NCBI RefSeq assembly: GCF_950023065.1
Contig: NC_088681.1
Span: 59,492,836-59,556,835, forward strand
Length of the DNA: 64,000 nucleotides
Direction of reading: 5' to 3'
DNA from: Planococcus citri
Taxonomy: Eukaryota > Arthropoda > Insecta > Hemiptera > Pseudococcidae
The notes beneath the pieces were generated by a model. The model was not told where the DNA came from. It saw only the letters and a program-made list of their open reading frames with translations, and did no database searches. Within the stretch, counting starts at the first letter, position 1, and each line of letters begins with the position of its first letter. The position numbers and the translations under genes were made by a program. Positions 28,301 to 40,300 of this stretch are shown piece after piece.

Positions 28301-31300
28301 TAATCAAGTAATTACAAACACCCAAAAAAAAAAAAAAAAAAAAAAAAAAAATGTTCAAAAAATTTTTTGACAAGAAATTTGCTTTGAAAAAATTTGTGCT
28401 GAAATTTTTTTTCAGTATTTTTGTGTGCTCTAAAATTTTTTTCGCTCATGTAGAAATTGGCCTACAAAACATGTTAGCAATTGTAATATTAGGCCCCTAT
28501 AAATGCAGAAAGTTGTAGCCGCCCAATCGCACATTTCGAGAGTTTGGAGAATTTTTTGGAAAAAAATTTGGCTTAAAAAGTATACTTTTATGCTTATTTT
28601 CAATCATGTTGGAAGTGTCCCTTGAAATTCATAAATTGGAATAAAGACTCGAAAAATTATTCTCAGGAGTAATTGCCCAATCGCACATTTTTACAGATTT
28701 TGGAACATTTTGAACATATTTTTGGAACCACGTCTAAAAAAATTTGTTTCTTAATCATGTCGAAAATGGCCTTTAAAACGTATTGGTAGTGAAAATGTGA
28801 CTTGAAAAGAAGATCAGGACGTTATAGACTTCCTAATCTAAATCACACATTTTGGAGTTTTGAGTTGTTTTTTTTTTTCAATTTAAACGGGCCTTGAAAA
28901 ATACTATTAGTTATTTTCCATTTTGTAGGTATTTGTGTCAAAATGAGACTTCTAGTGCAGATTTTTGCAATGACCCAAAATTGTAGGATCTTTGAAAACA
29001 ATCTTCAATCTTTCATCGAGGTTCGAAAAGAATTTGAAAAAGAGGAAATTTTTTCATTTGAGAGACTCATCCTCTCTCTCTTTTCTAATTATGAGATGAG
29101 AAGAGTCCTCTTTTTTGAAACTATTTTCTTCTTCTATGTACTTCACTCGAAAAAATGAGTTGGGGCATGTGATCTGTTTCGATGAACCGATCAACTTGAG
29201 ACTGCCATCAGTTCCCTTCAAAATTCAAGACAGGCAACCTGTACTTTAATTTTTTTCGCCAATTTTGATTGTACGACGTCTTATTCATATTCCAAGTGTG
29301 TGACAAACTTCCGAATGGGACACCCTGTATACTAAAACTTCAGAATAATGTATTTCGTGATGGAAAGAAAAAGCAGTATTTCAATTTAATCCGCGTATAT
29401 GCGCGACAAATGTACGAGGCAAACACCTCGATACACGTGCATATTTAGTATACTCGTTACATACATATTATAAACAGGCTGCAGATGTTACAAACACTAC
29501 GACGATATGACTACGACAAGTCATATGTGTATATTATTGTTGTATTTGTGCACAAATAAATATGTATCACAGGTGGCGGGAGTGGGTGACAGAGCGTCGC
29601 GGCGCTTTTCTACGTATGTGTGTATGTGTGTATTAGTGTTCGAAGCGTCTTCTTGTCTGTGTTTTTCGAAGCTTTGCTGTGCCCTTTATGTATGTACATA
29701 TACGCGTCCTTCTTTATGGTTGTTTTGTGGTGGTCGTTTCGTTGATAAGTTCGTGTGCGTTGGCTCATGGCTGGAGGTGTACGTAACGTATATTGAAGAT
29801 ACATTGTCCTGCGTCCTGAATCCTTCTTTTACCACCCTTACCACCGGTGAAAATATTTTTTTTGTTGCGTACCATATAAAAATGCAAAAGCAGTCGCGGC
29901 AGTTTACACGTTATTTTTTTGTCATCTCGAAACGACGAACGCTCGAGGCGTGTCGATTTTTCCTCCACTGAATGGAGTTGTACGAGTAGTAGATGTGGAT
30001 AAGGATGAGGAAAGAGTGATGCGATTATGTTTTTTCTTTTTCAAATAGTTTTCGTACGCGTGTGAGTGTATATTCTTCTGCCTGCTTCAGGGTAAAGTTT
30101 TACTCGACTTGGTTGTGTGTGGCGCTCGCTATATCGCAGATGGATGAGTTTTTCACGTACTTATACTTGATCCTCTATACTTATATATAGCTTTTTAATA
30201 GTTTCGTATAATGCGGAAAAGTTTACAGGACGAATGGTGATTTCAGATTCAGATCGTTTGAGAAGTCCTAAGAGACGTTATGATGCAGGTTTTTTTTTTT
30301 AGTCGTGGTATGAACTCTTTTTCGGTATGGTGGGTTGATTCGGGTTTGATGGATTTGGTCGAGTGTATTGATGAAGGTGTTACGAGCCTGATTAATAATT
30401 TAGAGGACCATGCGAATAACCTATAACTCGATTCTCAGAGCTCAAATCATCCATTTCAGGCAACATGATTTCGCACACAGACTACGAGAATCTCGTCGTG
30501 GTGATCGTTGATCTACCGACGACGACGAGCAATTCCAGATTCTCTAGTTCGCGAGTGCTAATCGACACGACGAGGGAGGACGCGGGAGGAATGCAATCTG
30601 CTGTGATTAATGACTAAATGAGATCGCGTAACGATAACGTAGTAGACAGACATAATATAAAGAGGCAGACTACTCGATTACATTTATTTTTACTGATGTG
30701 ATACGGGATGGTGTGGCGAGGTAAGGAGGGGTTGCGGTATAGGTACGCTATTCTGTAGTGGTATATTTGTTGTGTATACTGTATACCAACAACGATCGTC
30801 CAAGAAGAAGGAATAAATTAACCATAGGTATATAGATGGGCCCTCGGGCTATACGGGCGCTGAGTGCTTCATAAGTTATACATACAAATCATCGCGTAAA
30901 TATTCGATCACGTTTATTTAAACGGTCCATTAGCGTACATACGTACGGTGGTGCGACTGGTGCGTCATCGTAACGCGTAAATAACTCCACCGGCAGCATC
31001 AGCAGAGAGCGTCTCTTTTCTCTGCTCTCCTCCTATAGTTTTCTAGTCTATCTTTTTACTCGTCTATTTGAAACATAAACATAGATCTGTGATCTGTGTG
31101 AATAGAGTAACGAGTTGCAGAGAAGAAAGATGAACTGTACGTAGCTCGAGATTGAACCGAATCGAACCGCGTAATGTAAACAAATGAATATTTTGGCGAG
31201 AAGAGCTGACTAAGGTAGGGTGTTTCTTTGGCTTCTGATGTGTATCAGAAGGATTTCTCATCGAGTATAGTCAATCGATGGTCATTTTTTTGGAATTTGT

Positions 31301-34300
31301 ATGACAATTTGGTCACATTTATGCAGGTACAGGGTGTCTACTGGCAAGAAAATAGCAAGAAAGCAAGTAAAAGGCGAGAAATTGACCTGGGTGGCAAGAA
31401 AGCAAGAAAATAGTATAGAAATTCCTTCAAAGAGCAAGAAAATTTCCAAAAAATTTCCATTAAAAATCTCTAAAAAATTGAAACTATCCCACCAATTTTG
31501 AAAAATGTTAAGATTAGAAAAATCACATCCTTTCATTAAAATTGATGTTATTCTACTTTTCGAATTACAAATTTTCCGAAGCTTTTGCCCTCGCCTCGCT
31601 CGGGCTGTTCAAAATGCTGCTTTCAAAGCTTTTTTGAATTCAAAAATTAAATGGAAAAATTCCAGAAATACGCGGAATACTCAAACCATTTGAAAAGTGC
31701 GAATTTTTCATTTTTTAGGAACAGAACTACTAACTTTCCAAAATTTTTGATACTACATATTATGCTCCAGCTCAAATGCGAAATAAACATACAAAATTGT
31801 CGTTTTTTGGTCCAATTCTTTCGAAAAATTTTCGCTCTCGCTTCGCTCGAGCAGTAATTTTACCACCGTTTCGATAAACTAATCATTCACTATGAAGGAT
31901 TTTCGGAAAATTACCTAAAATGTCGATTTTTCATGTCTGAAAATCTGATTTTGCTCTCCTCTTCCCCCCTTTCTCATCGCAAATGAAAATATAAATTCTC
32001 TCCATGATTTCATCCTGTAAACGCCACAGATGTTCAGCAAGTTGAAAATTTTGGGGGGAGGGAGGGGGGGGGGAACGAAGATTATTAATGAGATGGGGTA
32101 CGAAATTTCATGTTTCAAAGCAAGAAAACAGCACGAAGAAGGCAAGAAAAAGACACTCTGAGATAGAATCTGTTCACATTGTTTATTTTTTGAATCATTC
32201 CTCTCTCCCCCTCCCCCTAAAAAAATCTCAAAATTGTCCAAAAATGCTAGAAAGGTATCATAATTGAATTCTGATTGAAGTCTTATTGTAAGAATTATGC
32301 AACAACTATCGAAAATTACTGGTAAAGAGTCGATATAAACCGAGTAAATAGTAAATAAAGTGATGGAAATCCCCTAAAAATTGGGAAAAAAATCAAAATT
32401 CGAACAAATTCAAAAAATAAACGAATTTTTATTTTTTTGTTGTGAGTGTAATTTTTATCAACTTTTTCATGAAATACGTCAGAAAGAGGTCAAAATAAGA
32501 CAACTGAATACATTTGAACTTTTTTTGATGTTTGAGTTTGAATTTAAAAATTGAGTTTTTTCCCATTTTGATATTTTTGTGAGGAGTTCATTTCATCGAG
32601 TGAAAGGGGGGTTTCAACCTTTTCAACAGATACGTAAAAATGGGGGTCAAATGGGTCAACTTCACCTATCAAAACTTTTTTTCATGTTTTAAATCAAAAA
32701 ATCGCATTTTTTCCCAAACTTTGAATTTTTTAAAATCAATTTTGCAACATGGTACCATCCGAATTTTTTAATGTGTCGTTCAGTATAAAAAGTTGTCCAT
32801 AATATATTTTTTTCAGAATTTTTGAGAGTCGGAACGATATAAAAATTACGTTTCGAAACTTTTTGAGCTAATTTTTTGTACGAAAAAAAGTGGCAACACT
32901 GATTTTTATGATATCACCCAAAAGCCTTTCAAAACCCCTAACTATGGGAAAATGTTCCATTTTGGTAGGTATCGCGGTTATCGAGTAATCCACTGCTGAA
33001 ATGGACGATATTTTAGGTTCACTGAAAACTTTGACACCCCCTGGCTGCCTTTAAAAATGCGCTAGAGGGCTGCGATTTGCGCCATTGGTCATTCCCTTCA
33101 AAAGGTCTTTCCACAGGAAAAATTTCAAAAAAATCGCCGTACCCCCTACCACTTCTTGGTCCAATTGACGTGGAATGACCCAAATGTCTTATGTTTCAGT
33201 AAAAATGCAAAAATTGTGAAAAATTTTGTTTTTTTTTGCCCAAAAATGAATGTTTCTTCAATTTCCTCACATGTTTTTGAAGGTGCTAAACATGAATTTG
33301 ACCTCTCTTTTTCGATTCAATCCCTTCCAATTCCTGTATTCTCTTTGGGGACACTACATGATGGCACCAAAGACACTTTTCTCTTTCAAAAAACTTGAAA
33401 AGAAAATATTCTTCGAAAAAAAGTAGTAAGCACATCTAAGCAAGCAAGCAAACGAGATGGTAAAATTCCTGGAAAAATGCGTTTCCTTTTCGTGTCACGT
33501 CCCTCTCCTTCACTACCGAAAAAAACACGCGATTGTTTCGATTCTTCATCAGCTTTTTATCTCATCTCGATAAAGGGAAAAATTCGCAATGAAAGAAAAA
33601 GAGGGTCTGAAAAAATCTAGATGTCGACGAGAAGACGAAACAGAGACCACAGAAGTAAAAAAAAAAATTCACCAAAAAAACCCTCAAGATTCGTGGGCGC
33701 AGAGGTGTCGGTCACGATGAAAAAAAATAATAAATACTCCCCGCTGCTCCGCCTCCGCCTACATCTAACACTTCTACCTGTCAAAAGTGACATTAACAGA
33801 TGCACTTTACGAAAAAGAAATTATTCCTGTCATAATTACAAACGAGCTACGTCGACTGAGGCGATACATCGTCATCCTATAAGTATACGTAATGTACGAG
33901 AAAATGAGCGAGCGAGCGAGCGAGCGAGTGAGTGAATGATACGATAAGGAAAGAGGCTGAGTTAAAGAATAAGAAAAATCGACGGCGAGGGGAAAAAATA
34001 ACAATAATCGTAACTGTGTACAAAGAATATTCGCGCAAGCTGCGTCAAGTCTTGGAGAGAGAAAAAAAAGCTAGGTACGAGGGAGAAAAACGCGTAAAAA
34101 ACTTTTTTTTTATTCCTTTAAAAAGCCAGGCATCGGGATTTTCCGCGACACGGTCTTTTTTTTTCTCGCTTACCCCCCCCTCTCTTCTCTTCGTCCTCAG
34201 CAGCTCGAGGTCCGGAAAATAATTAAAACGAAAAGCTGCGCTACGATACGCTCATTCGCTTCGGGCAGGAAATTTTCAAAACTGTCGGAAAAAGGAAAGA

Positions 34301-37300
34301 GGAGCTTTGCTTCTCGCCGTATCTTTCTCCTTCTTTTTCTTTTTCGTCTCAGTGAGAAGAGAGAGAAAAAAAAAGAGGAAAAAGAACGCCATCGAAATCG
34401 CATAGACATCGAATAAACGATACGCAGCGTAAACGTTATTCGTGGTAATTATTTCTAACGTTTCGGATCTTTGCTCTTCCTCCACCTTACCCTACCCTGC
34501 TTTAGTTTTCACTCCGGCAAAATCATCGACTGCCGATTAAAAAGGCGACATTATCGAAAGAATCGCAACACCAAGGCGGGGAAAAAGGAGAACGCCGTGC
34601 CCGCGTATCGGCAGTTGGAATGCTGTCCCTGTTTTCCTGCCATGCCCTTCATTTTACCAGTACTCTACCTATACCCTTATTTTCGCGGTATTTTTCTCCT
34701 TTACGTATTCTCTTTTTTTCTCAATAACGATGCGGAAAATGAGACGCGATTCTATAGTGCGAAAATGTGAAGAATGAAGAGAGCGAAGTGGTCGCTGGAG
34801 ACTGCGGAGACGTCGTCGTCGATGTTGGGCTGTCGACAGAAATTAATCAAGGTGCCGAAAGTGGGAAATACTTTGTCAATTAACGACGCGATGCGATGGA
34901 GAGCTTTTGCAGTTGGATAAGGATAATGAAACGTACAAATATTTTGTTATTCGTATACTTAACGGAGAGCGAAGGAGAGGAGAGGAGGAGGGGGGAGTCT
35001 GGCGAATAGAGGTAGAATAATGACTGCTTTTCGTCGTCGTCGTCGTATAGGGGAAGATTTGTAAGACGAGATACGCCTTGAATTGTTGACGATGGTTTCT
35101 TAATCGAGGAAGCCTTTACTATAGTTATTCTCAAGGGATGAAAACCGCGTTTACATTCTTTTCTCTAGAGCAGAGACGAAAACGTGTTTTTCTGTCATCA
35201 TTTAACGATATTTTTTTACCATTTTCATCTGAATAGGAAGTGATCAAGATTCAAGAGAATTCATCCGAGAAATGAAAATTTTCGGGGCGAAATTTTTTAT
35301 TTTTAAAGAGAACTTAATGTCTGTTTTTCTCCGAAAATTGAGCACACCGAAGTTGATTTTTTTTTTTACCAAAAATCACCAAAAAGGCCAGCTTTTTTAC
35401 CAAAATGTTGCAAAATAGCTTAGCTTTTTTGACAATTGGAAAAAGTGTCTCTTCTTTTGCCAATAATATTGCCAAAAAGTCTTGATTTTTGCAAAAAAAT
35501 TTCAAACGTCTTCCATTCTAGCAATATTGCTGAAAAATCACACTTTCCCCCCTAAAAATTAAGCACTTCAAAGTTGAGCTTTTCTTACCATTTTTTCGCA
35601 ATTCTGGCAATTTTGGCAAAAAAGCAAAAACCTTAGGGTTATTGGGAATTTTTTCTCGACTTCTGAACTTGGAAGTGGAAGAACCAGGAAAAAATTCACA
35701 ATAATTATGGACATTTTTATACTTTCAAAGAGGGAAGAAGAATGGACAAAATGATAAAAACCCTAAATAAACAGGGTGTCAAAACAGGGTGTCTACCAAA
35801 ATTTATTGTTCAAAAATCGCGACTTTTCGCGATCTTTTCTTCGCGACATTTTTTTTTCAGTACTGCCTTCTCCCACCTAATTTTTTAACGGAAGAAATTC
35901 TGATTTTTCAATAAAATTCAATTTTTTTAAGGGCGTTTTTGGCCAACTATTTACGAATTATTACCGGAATGGACAAAATAATCAAAACCCTAAATAAACA
36001 GGGTGTCAAAACAAGGTGTCTGCCAAAATTTATTATTGAAAAATCACGACTTTTCGCGATCTTTTTTTCGCGACTTTTTTTCAATACCCTCCCCCCTCTT
36101 CATTTTTCAACGACAAAAAACGGGTTTCAGAGTTTCCAATAAAATTTACACTTTTTATAAGGACGTTTTTGGCCAACTAAGTATTTACCGGTTATTACTG
36201 CAACTTGAACAACAATACAGTGTTACCATTGAATAAATACCTAAGAGAAGTTTTTGAAATGTAGAGACTTTTTGGTGACTTTTTGGGTGACCTTTTAGAC
36301 AGTAGACACCCTGTAAAAGAAAAGGAGAAAAATGAAAAATTTTCAAGGTTGATCTGCTATTGAAGCACAAGAAGCAAGAATCTGTCGCAATTTCAGCATG
36401 AAAACAGACTTTTTCTGACAATTTTTGCGAAAAAAAATTCATTTCTCAACAATTTTAGAAAAACAGGACTCTTGTAATTTTTGAAAAAAAAACAGAATAA
36501 AATTGGCGTTTTTTTAAAACGATAGGATTTTTAATGTTTTTCAGCAAAAAAAAGAAACAAACATCTGCCCGTAATTTTTGCGAAAGAAGACAAATCTCTT
36601 TGGTAATTCTTACTTACAAAAAAAAAAGACTTTTTGACAATTATTGGGTAAAACAGACTTTTCTACAGCAATTTTTAGAAAAACAGAAAGACTTTATTCC
36701 CATTTTGGCGTTAAACTATCCTTCCTTCTCAATTACCTACCTTTGAAACACCGAAAAAATATTTTCTTCAAGGTTCAGCAGTACCGAGCAATTAAATTCC
36801 AAAGTTGGCAATTACGATGAGACATTTCATTAGCTAAAAAATCAATCTTCCACTCTCAATTACTTTTGAAATGCCGCAAACAGGTTTTCTCCAAGTGGCA
36901 TAGCGCAGTAATGTATCGAGCAATTTGATTCCAAATATGGGCATTATGACGCGAAATTTCAGTTACTGAAAAGAAACAACCCCTGTCCCACTCCCAGCTG
37001 TCTCAAGGAAGACTGAAGAGCCAATGGTGGCGAATTTCCATTGTTCCTGATGTAAGGAACCTACAGAAAAATGTTGACCCAATGTCTGAGGGTCATTATT
37101 TTATTTCAAGGCCGTGCAAAAATTTTCAAGGCTTGACTCTGGTAAAGAGGTTCTAGGAATTGGGGAAGAGATCGAAAAAATAACTCAAATGGGGGGGGGG
37201 GAGGTGCCCCTCATCAAGCATTTTTAAAATGAGATATTTTGAAATTAACAAAACGTTGCATTAATAGGTTATCATTTTTATGTAATTTCGAACCATACCT

Positions 37301-40300
37301 CGTACTCTTTAAGCTTCATTTTGAAATTTGATCTTTCAGTTAGAAAGTTCAGCCTTTAACTTTTGGAAATTTTTTGACGAGTGTTTTTTAATTGAATTTC
37401 AACTAGCTTTTGAACGATGAAATCAGTTTTGAGCCAAATACATGTCATTGGAGAAGAGAGAATTACGATCGTCTGAAGTTATAGCTCCTCTCACTCTCCT
37501 CCTGACGGGGCTGTGAAAGAGTTAATTTTAACTTTCCGAGCTGCAGGGTGGATATTTTGTATACGTATGATATAAATGAAAAAAAATTTCAGAGAAATCG
37601 ATAGACACGACTTGGAAAATTTCGTTTTTCGGTCGAGTTTCTATTTCATCTCTTCTTTTTCCCACGATGCTCGTTTAAAAAGACGTATCATTTCGCCATC
37701 GTGGCGTTCAGCTGATCGCTTCAGCCCATAAAATTCGAACAGTGCTACGTTTTGTACGTATTAGATAAATTTACATGTACGAAGACTCATCTGTGTACTC
37801 GCATAGTACGATACTATACGAGTGAGTTGTGAGTACCTTTGCTCTTTATATACCTATGAACCTAATACTCGCAATTTCCAACTTATCGACACGTTGGTTT
37901 AATAAATGAGCTCGGCGGCTTCTCGTATACGAGTATATAGGTACATGTACTTGTTCGCTTTTAAAACGGCCATATAACATTATTGAAACAGAAATACTCG
38001 TCAGGTTGGACGGTATACGACGACGGCGTACTTCAGCGATAATAAAAACACAGCCGAGAGAGAGGAGATGACGACGACAAGGAGGAGAACCACCGTCTTG
38101 GAAGAAAGACTAAAGAGCGCTACGGTGCAAAAAAATGGGTGCGAGATAGAGTAGTACACGTATACGTATATAGTAGGTATCGTATCGTACTCGTAGGAAA
38201 AGGGGGCCAGGGGCCGTTGGTGCCCGGGGGGAGGAGGGTGGGTGACGACGACGCAGCAGGGGCACCTCGTACACCGTAATGATAATAACGAGTACAGAGA
38301 GCGGCGTGTACGAGTATAACAGCACCAGTAACAACAAAAATAAGCCAACAGTTAACGAACGTAAAATGTTAAAAAATAAAGACAGCCGACGTTAAATGTC
38401 ATTACTTCTTGCAGCGAGTAAAAAGCAATAAATACTAAGCGAAGAACCTACACACCCGTTGCCGATATCGCATGTACGAGTACGCTACAGCCACAGCTAC
38501 AGCAGTAGGTACTTATTCATACGTACGTATGTACTCGTAGGTACGTACGAGTACACTATTTAAGACTCGAGCGAAACGTGACTGCGCTGTTTTTACCATG
38601 AAACTGATTTTTTTTTAATTCTCTTTCTGGTCGTCGTCAAAGAGCAAGAGGAGCGAACTGCTGCCAAGCGCTACGGTAAACTAGCGCACAGAATCGATCA
38701 TATGCGCCGCTATGGTGGTGATGGCGGTGACGACGACGAAGATGCTGAGTATAGTATGTACTACTGGCAAGGAGCAACTCTCTCGCTCTGCTTCTCTGTG
38801 CTGCGAATGCGATAGCCAAAGCAACGGTTAATTGATCTCATCTATCGGAATGAGAATATACGACTGTGTAGCCCGACAGTGGTGCATGGTGGCGGCTGTG
38901 TGCGACCTCTTGTCACGTATTCGCTAATTTTTACGAAGACGAAATGCCAATTGCCAACTAGTGTGTGAGTGAGATCGACGACGACGACGGTGGCTTGGCT
39001 CTGGCACAGCCCGAGCAGGTTTATAGGTAAGGTACATACATACTGGTACGATGCTATAAATCAAATTTATGTACCGGTGTCGAGCACTCCGTTCATGTAG
39101 ACCATCTATAATACCATCGAACGTACTCGTATTTAGGTATCAATTTCGAGTTCTGGTTCCCGGATTTGTTGTCGTAGGAAGGATCGAACTCCGAGTACCT
39201 AACCGACCCGACCGACCAACTGCTGTAGTAAAATATGGTACGAGTAATCGATGCCAAAAGTGACTGTCGATGTCGTCGTCATCAACGACATGTATGCGGT
39301 GCTCCTGCAACGCGTTGCAATGATGATAAGGGTCATAAAAAGCGTGTACTCGTTATGCGAACACTGTATGGCGATAAAGTATCGCGAACGGTGACTCGCG
39401 AATACGTAACCCGTGGAGAACGAGTATAGCGTATGGAGGAATTTATTCTTCAAAAATTGTGTTTTTTTTTTTTTGGTCGAAAATTCAGAAAACTTTCAAA
39501 TTTTATAATCAAAGATGACCCTCCCCCCCCCCCCCCTTGAATGAAATGCTTACACGCCTCTCAAAATGAAGTGCATTGGTGGTGAATGGCCACAGCCGTG
39601 GTGCCGCAAGTTCTCCGGGCCAAAAGAGCAAATATGTAGGTGAAAAATAAATTCTTCCATTCTGTATTTGAACGCTGCTTGGAAAACGACGTTTGAGGAG
39701 CGTTCGAGTGTCGAAAATGGGATCTGTTCTGCGTTACAGCTTTTGAAATTGCTGTTATATCGTTGTTTTGAACCGTTGAATCGTTATTACCCTAAATTTA
39801 CCATGATAACCAGGAGATTAACCAAAACCAAATTGTTGGCTTGTTCTTATTTTACTGTAATTGTCGAGAAATCGTAATATTTTTAAAAATTTCCAAATTT
39901 CAATGTGATTTCCACGAATTACCCAAATTTTACCATTATTACCGGAAATTATCCAGAATCGGAGGTATTCAAAAAAACCAATTGCTGGTTTGTATTTTAT
40001 TATAATTGCTGACAAATAGCCGAATTTTCAAGAATTACCAAGTTTTACCAAATTTTCTCATATTTACCGAGAATTACCCGATTTTGTTGTAAATACCACA
40101 AATTACTCACATTTTACTGTAATTACCAGAAATTGTTCAAAAAATGTTAAAAAATTGAAAAATTGAAAATTCTGAAAACTTATCAAATTTTAATGTGATT
40201 TCCACAAATTACCCAAATTTTACCATTTTTACCATGAATTACCTAATTTTGTTGTAAATACCACAAATTACCTACATTTTAATGTAATTACCAGAAATTG

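Larger units (their letters stand above)
24781..28351 (+). mobile_element. 5'-truncated non-LTR retrotransposon (LINE) with RNase H, I/Jockey-like
   Basis: About 3.57 kb inserted in the AAATTTGTGCTC repeat, in the same orientation as sbb. The left boundary (about 24780) cuts into the endonuclease domain, so ORF1 and the endonuclease N-terminus are missing, as expected for incomplete target-primed reverse transcription. A single frame is open from there to TAA at 28278-28280, followed by a 43-nt tail, a stem-loop and A28. The lack of stops or frameshifts points to a recent insertion. RNase H plus a terminal Cys/His motif fits the I group or related clades; the exact clade needs a tree. I could not identify a target-site duplication in the low-complexity flanks. 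Confidence 0.96.

Noticed and set aside
29507..29971. 154-codon frame in the 29-kb island
   Set aside because: Cys/Val/Phe-rich composition follows from TGTGTATGTGTG words. A second frame overlaps on the other strand, and no domain is visible.
32880..32910. GTGGCAACACTG as the right end of another hAT element
   Set aside because: No matching CAGTGTTGCC left end with the same 8-bp flank was found within 2 kb.
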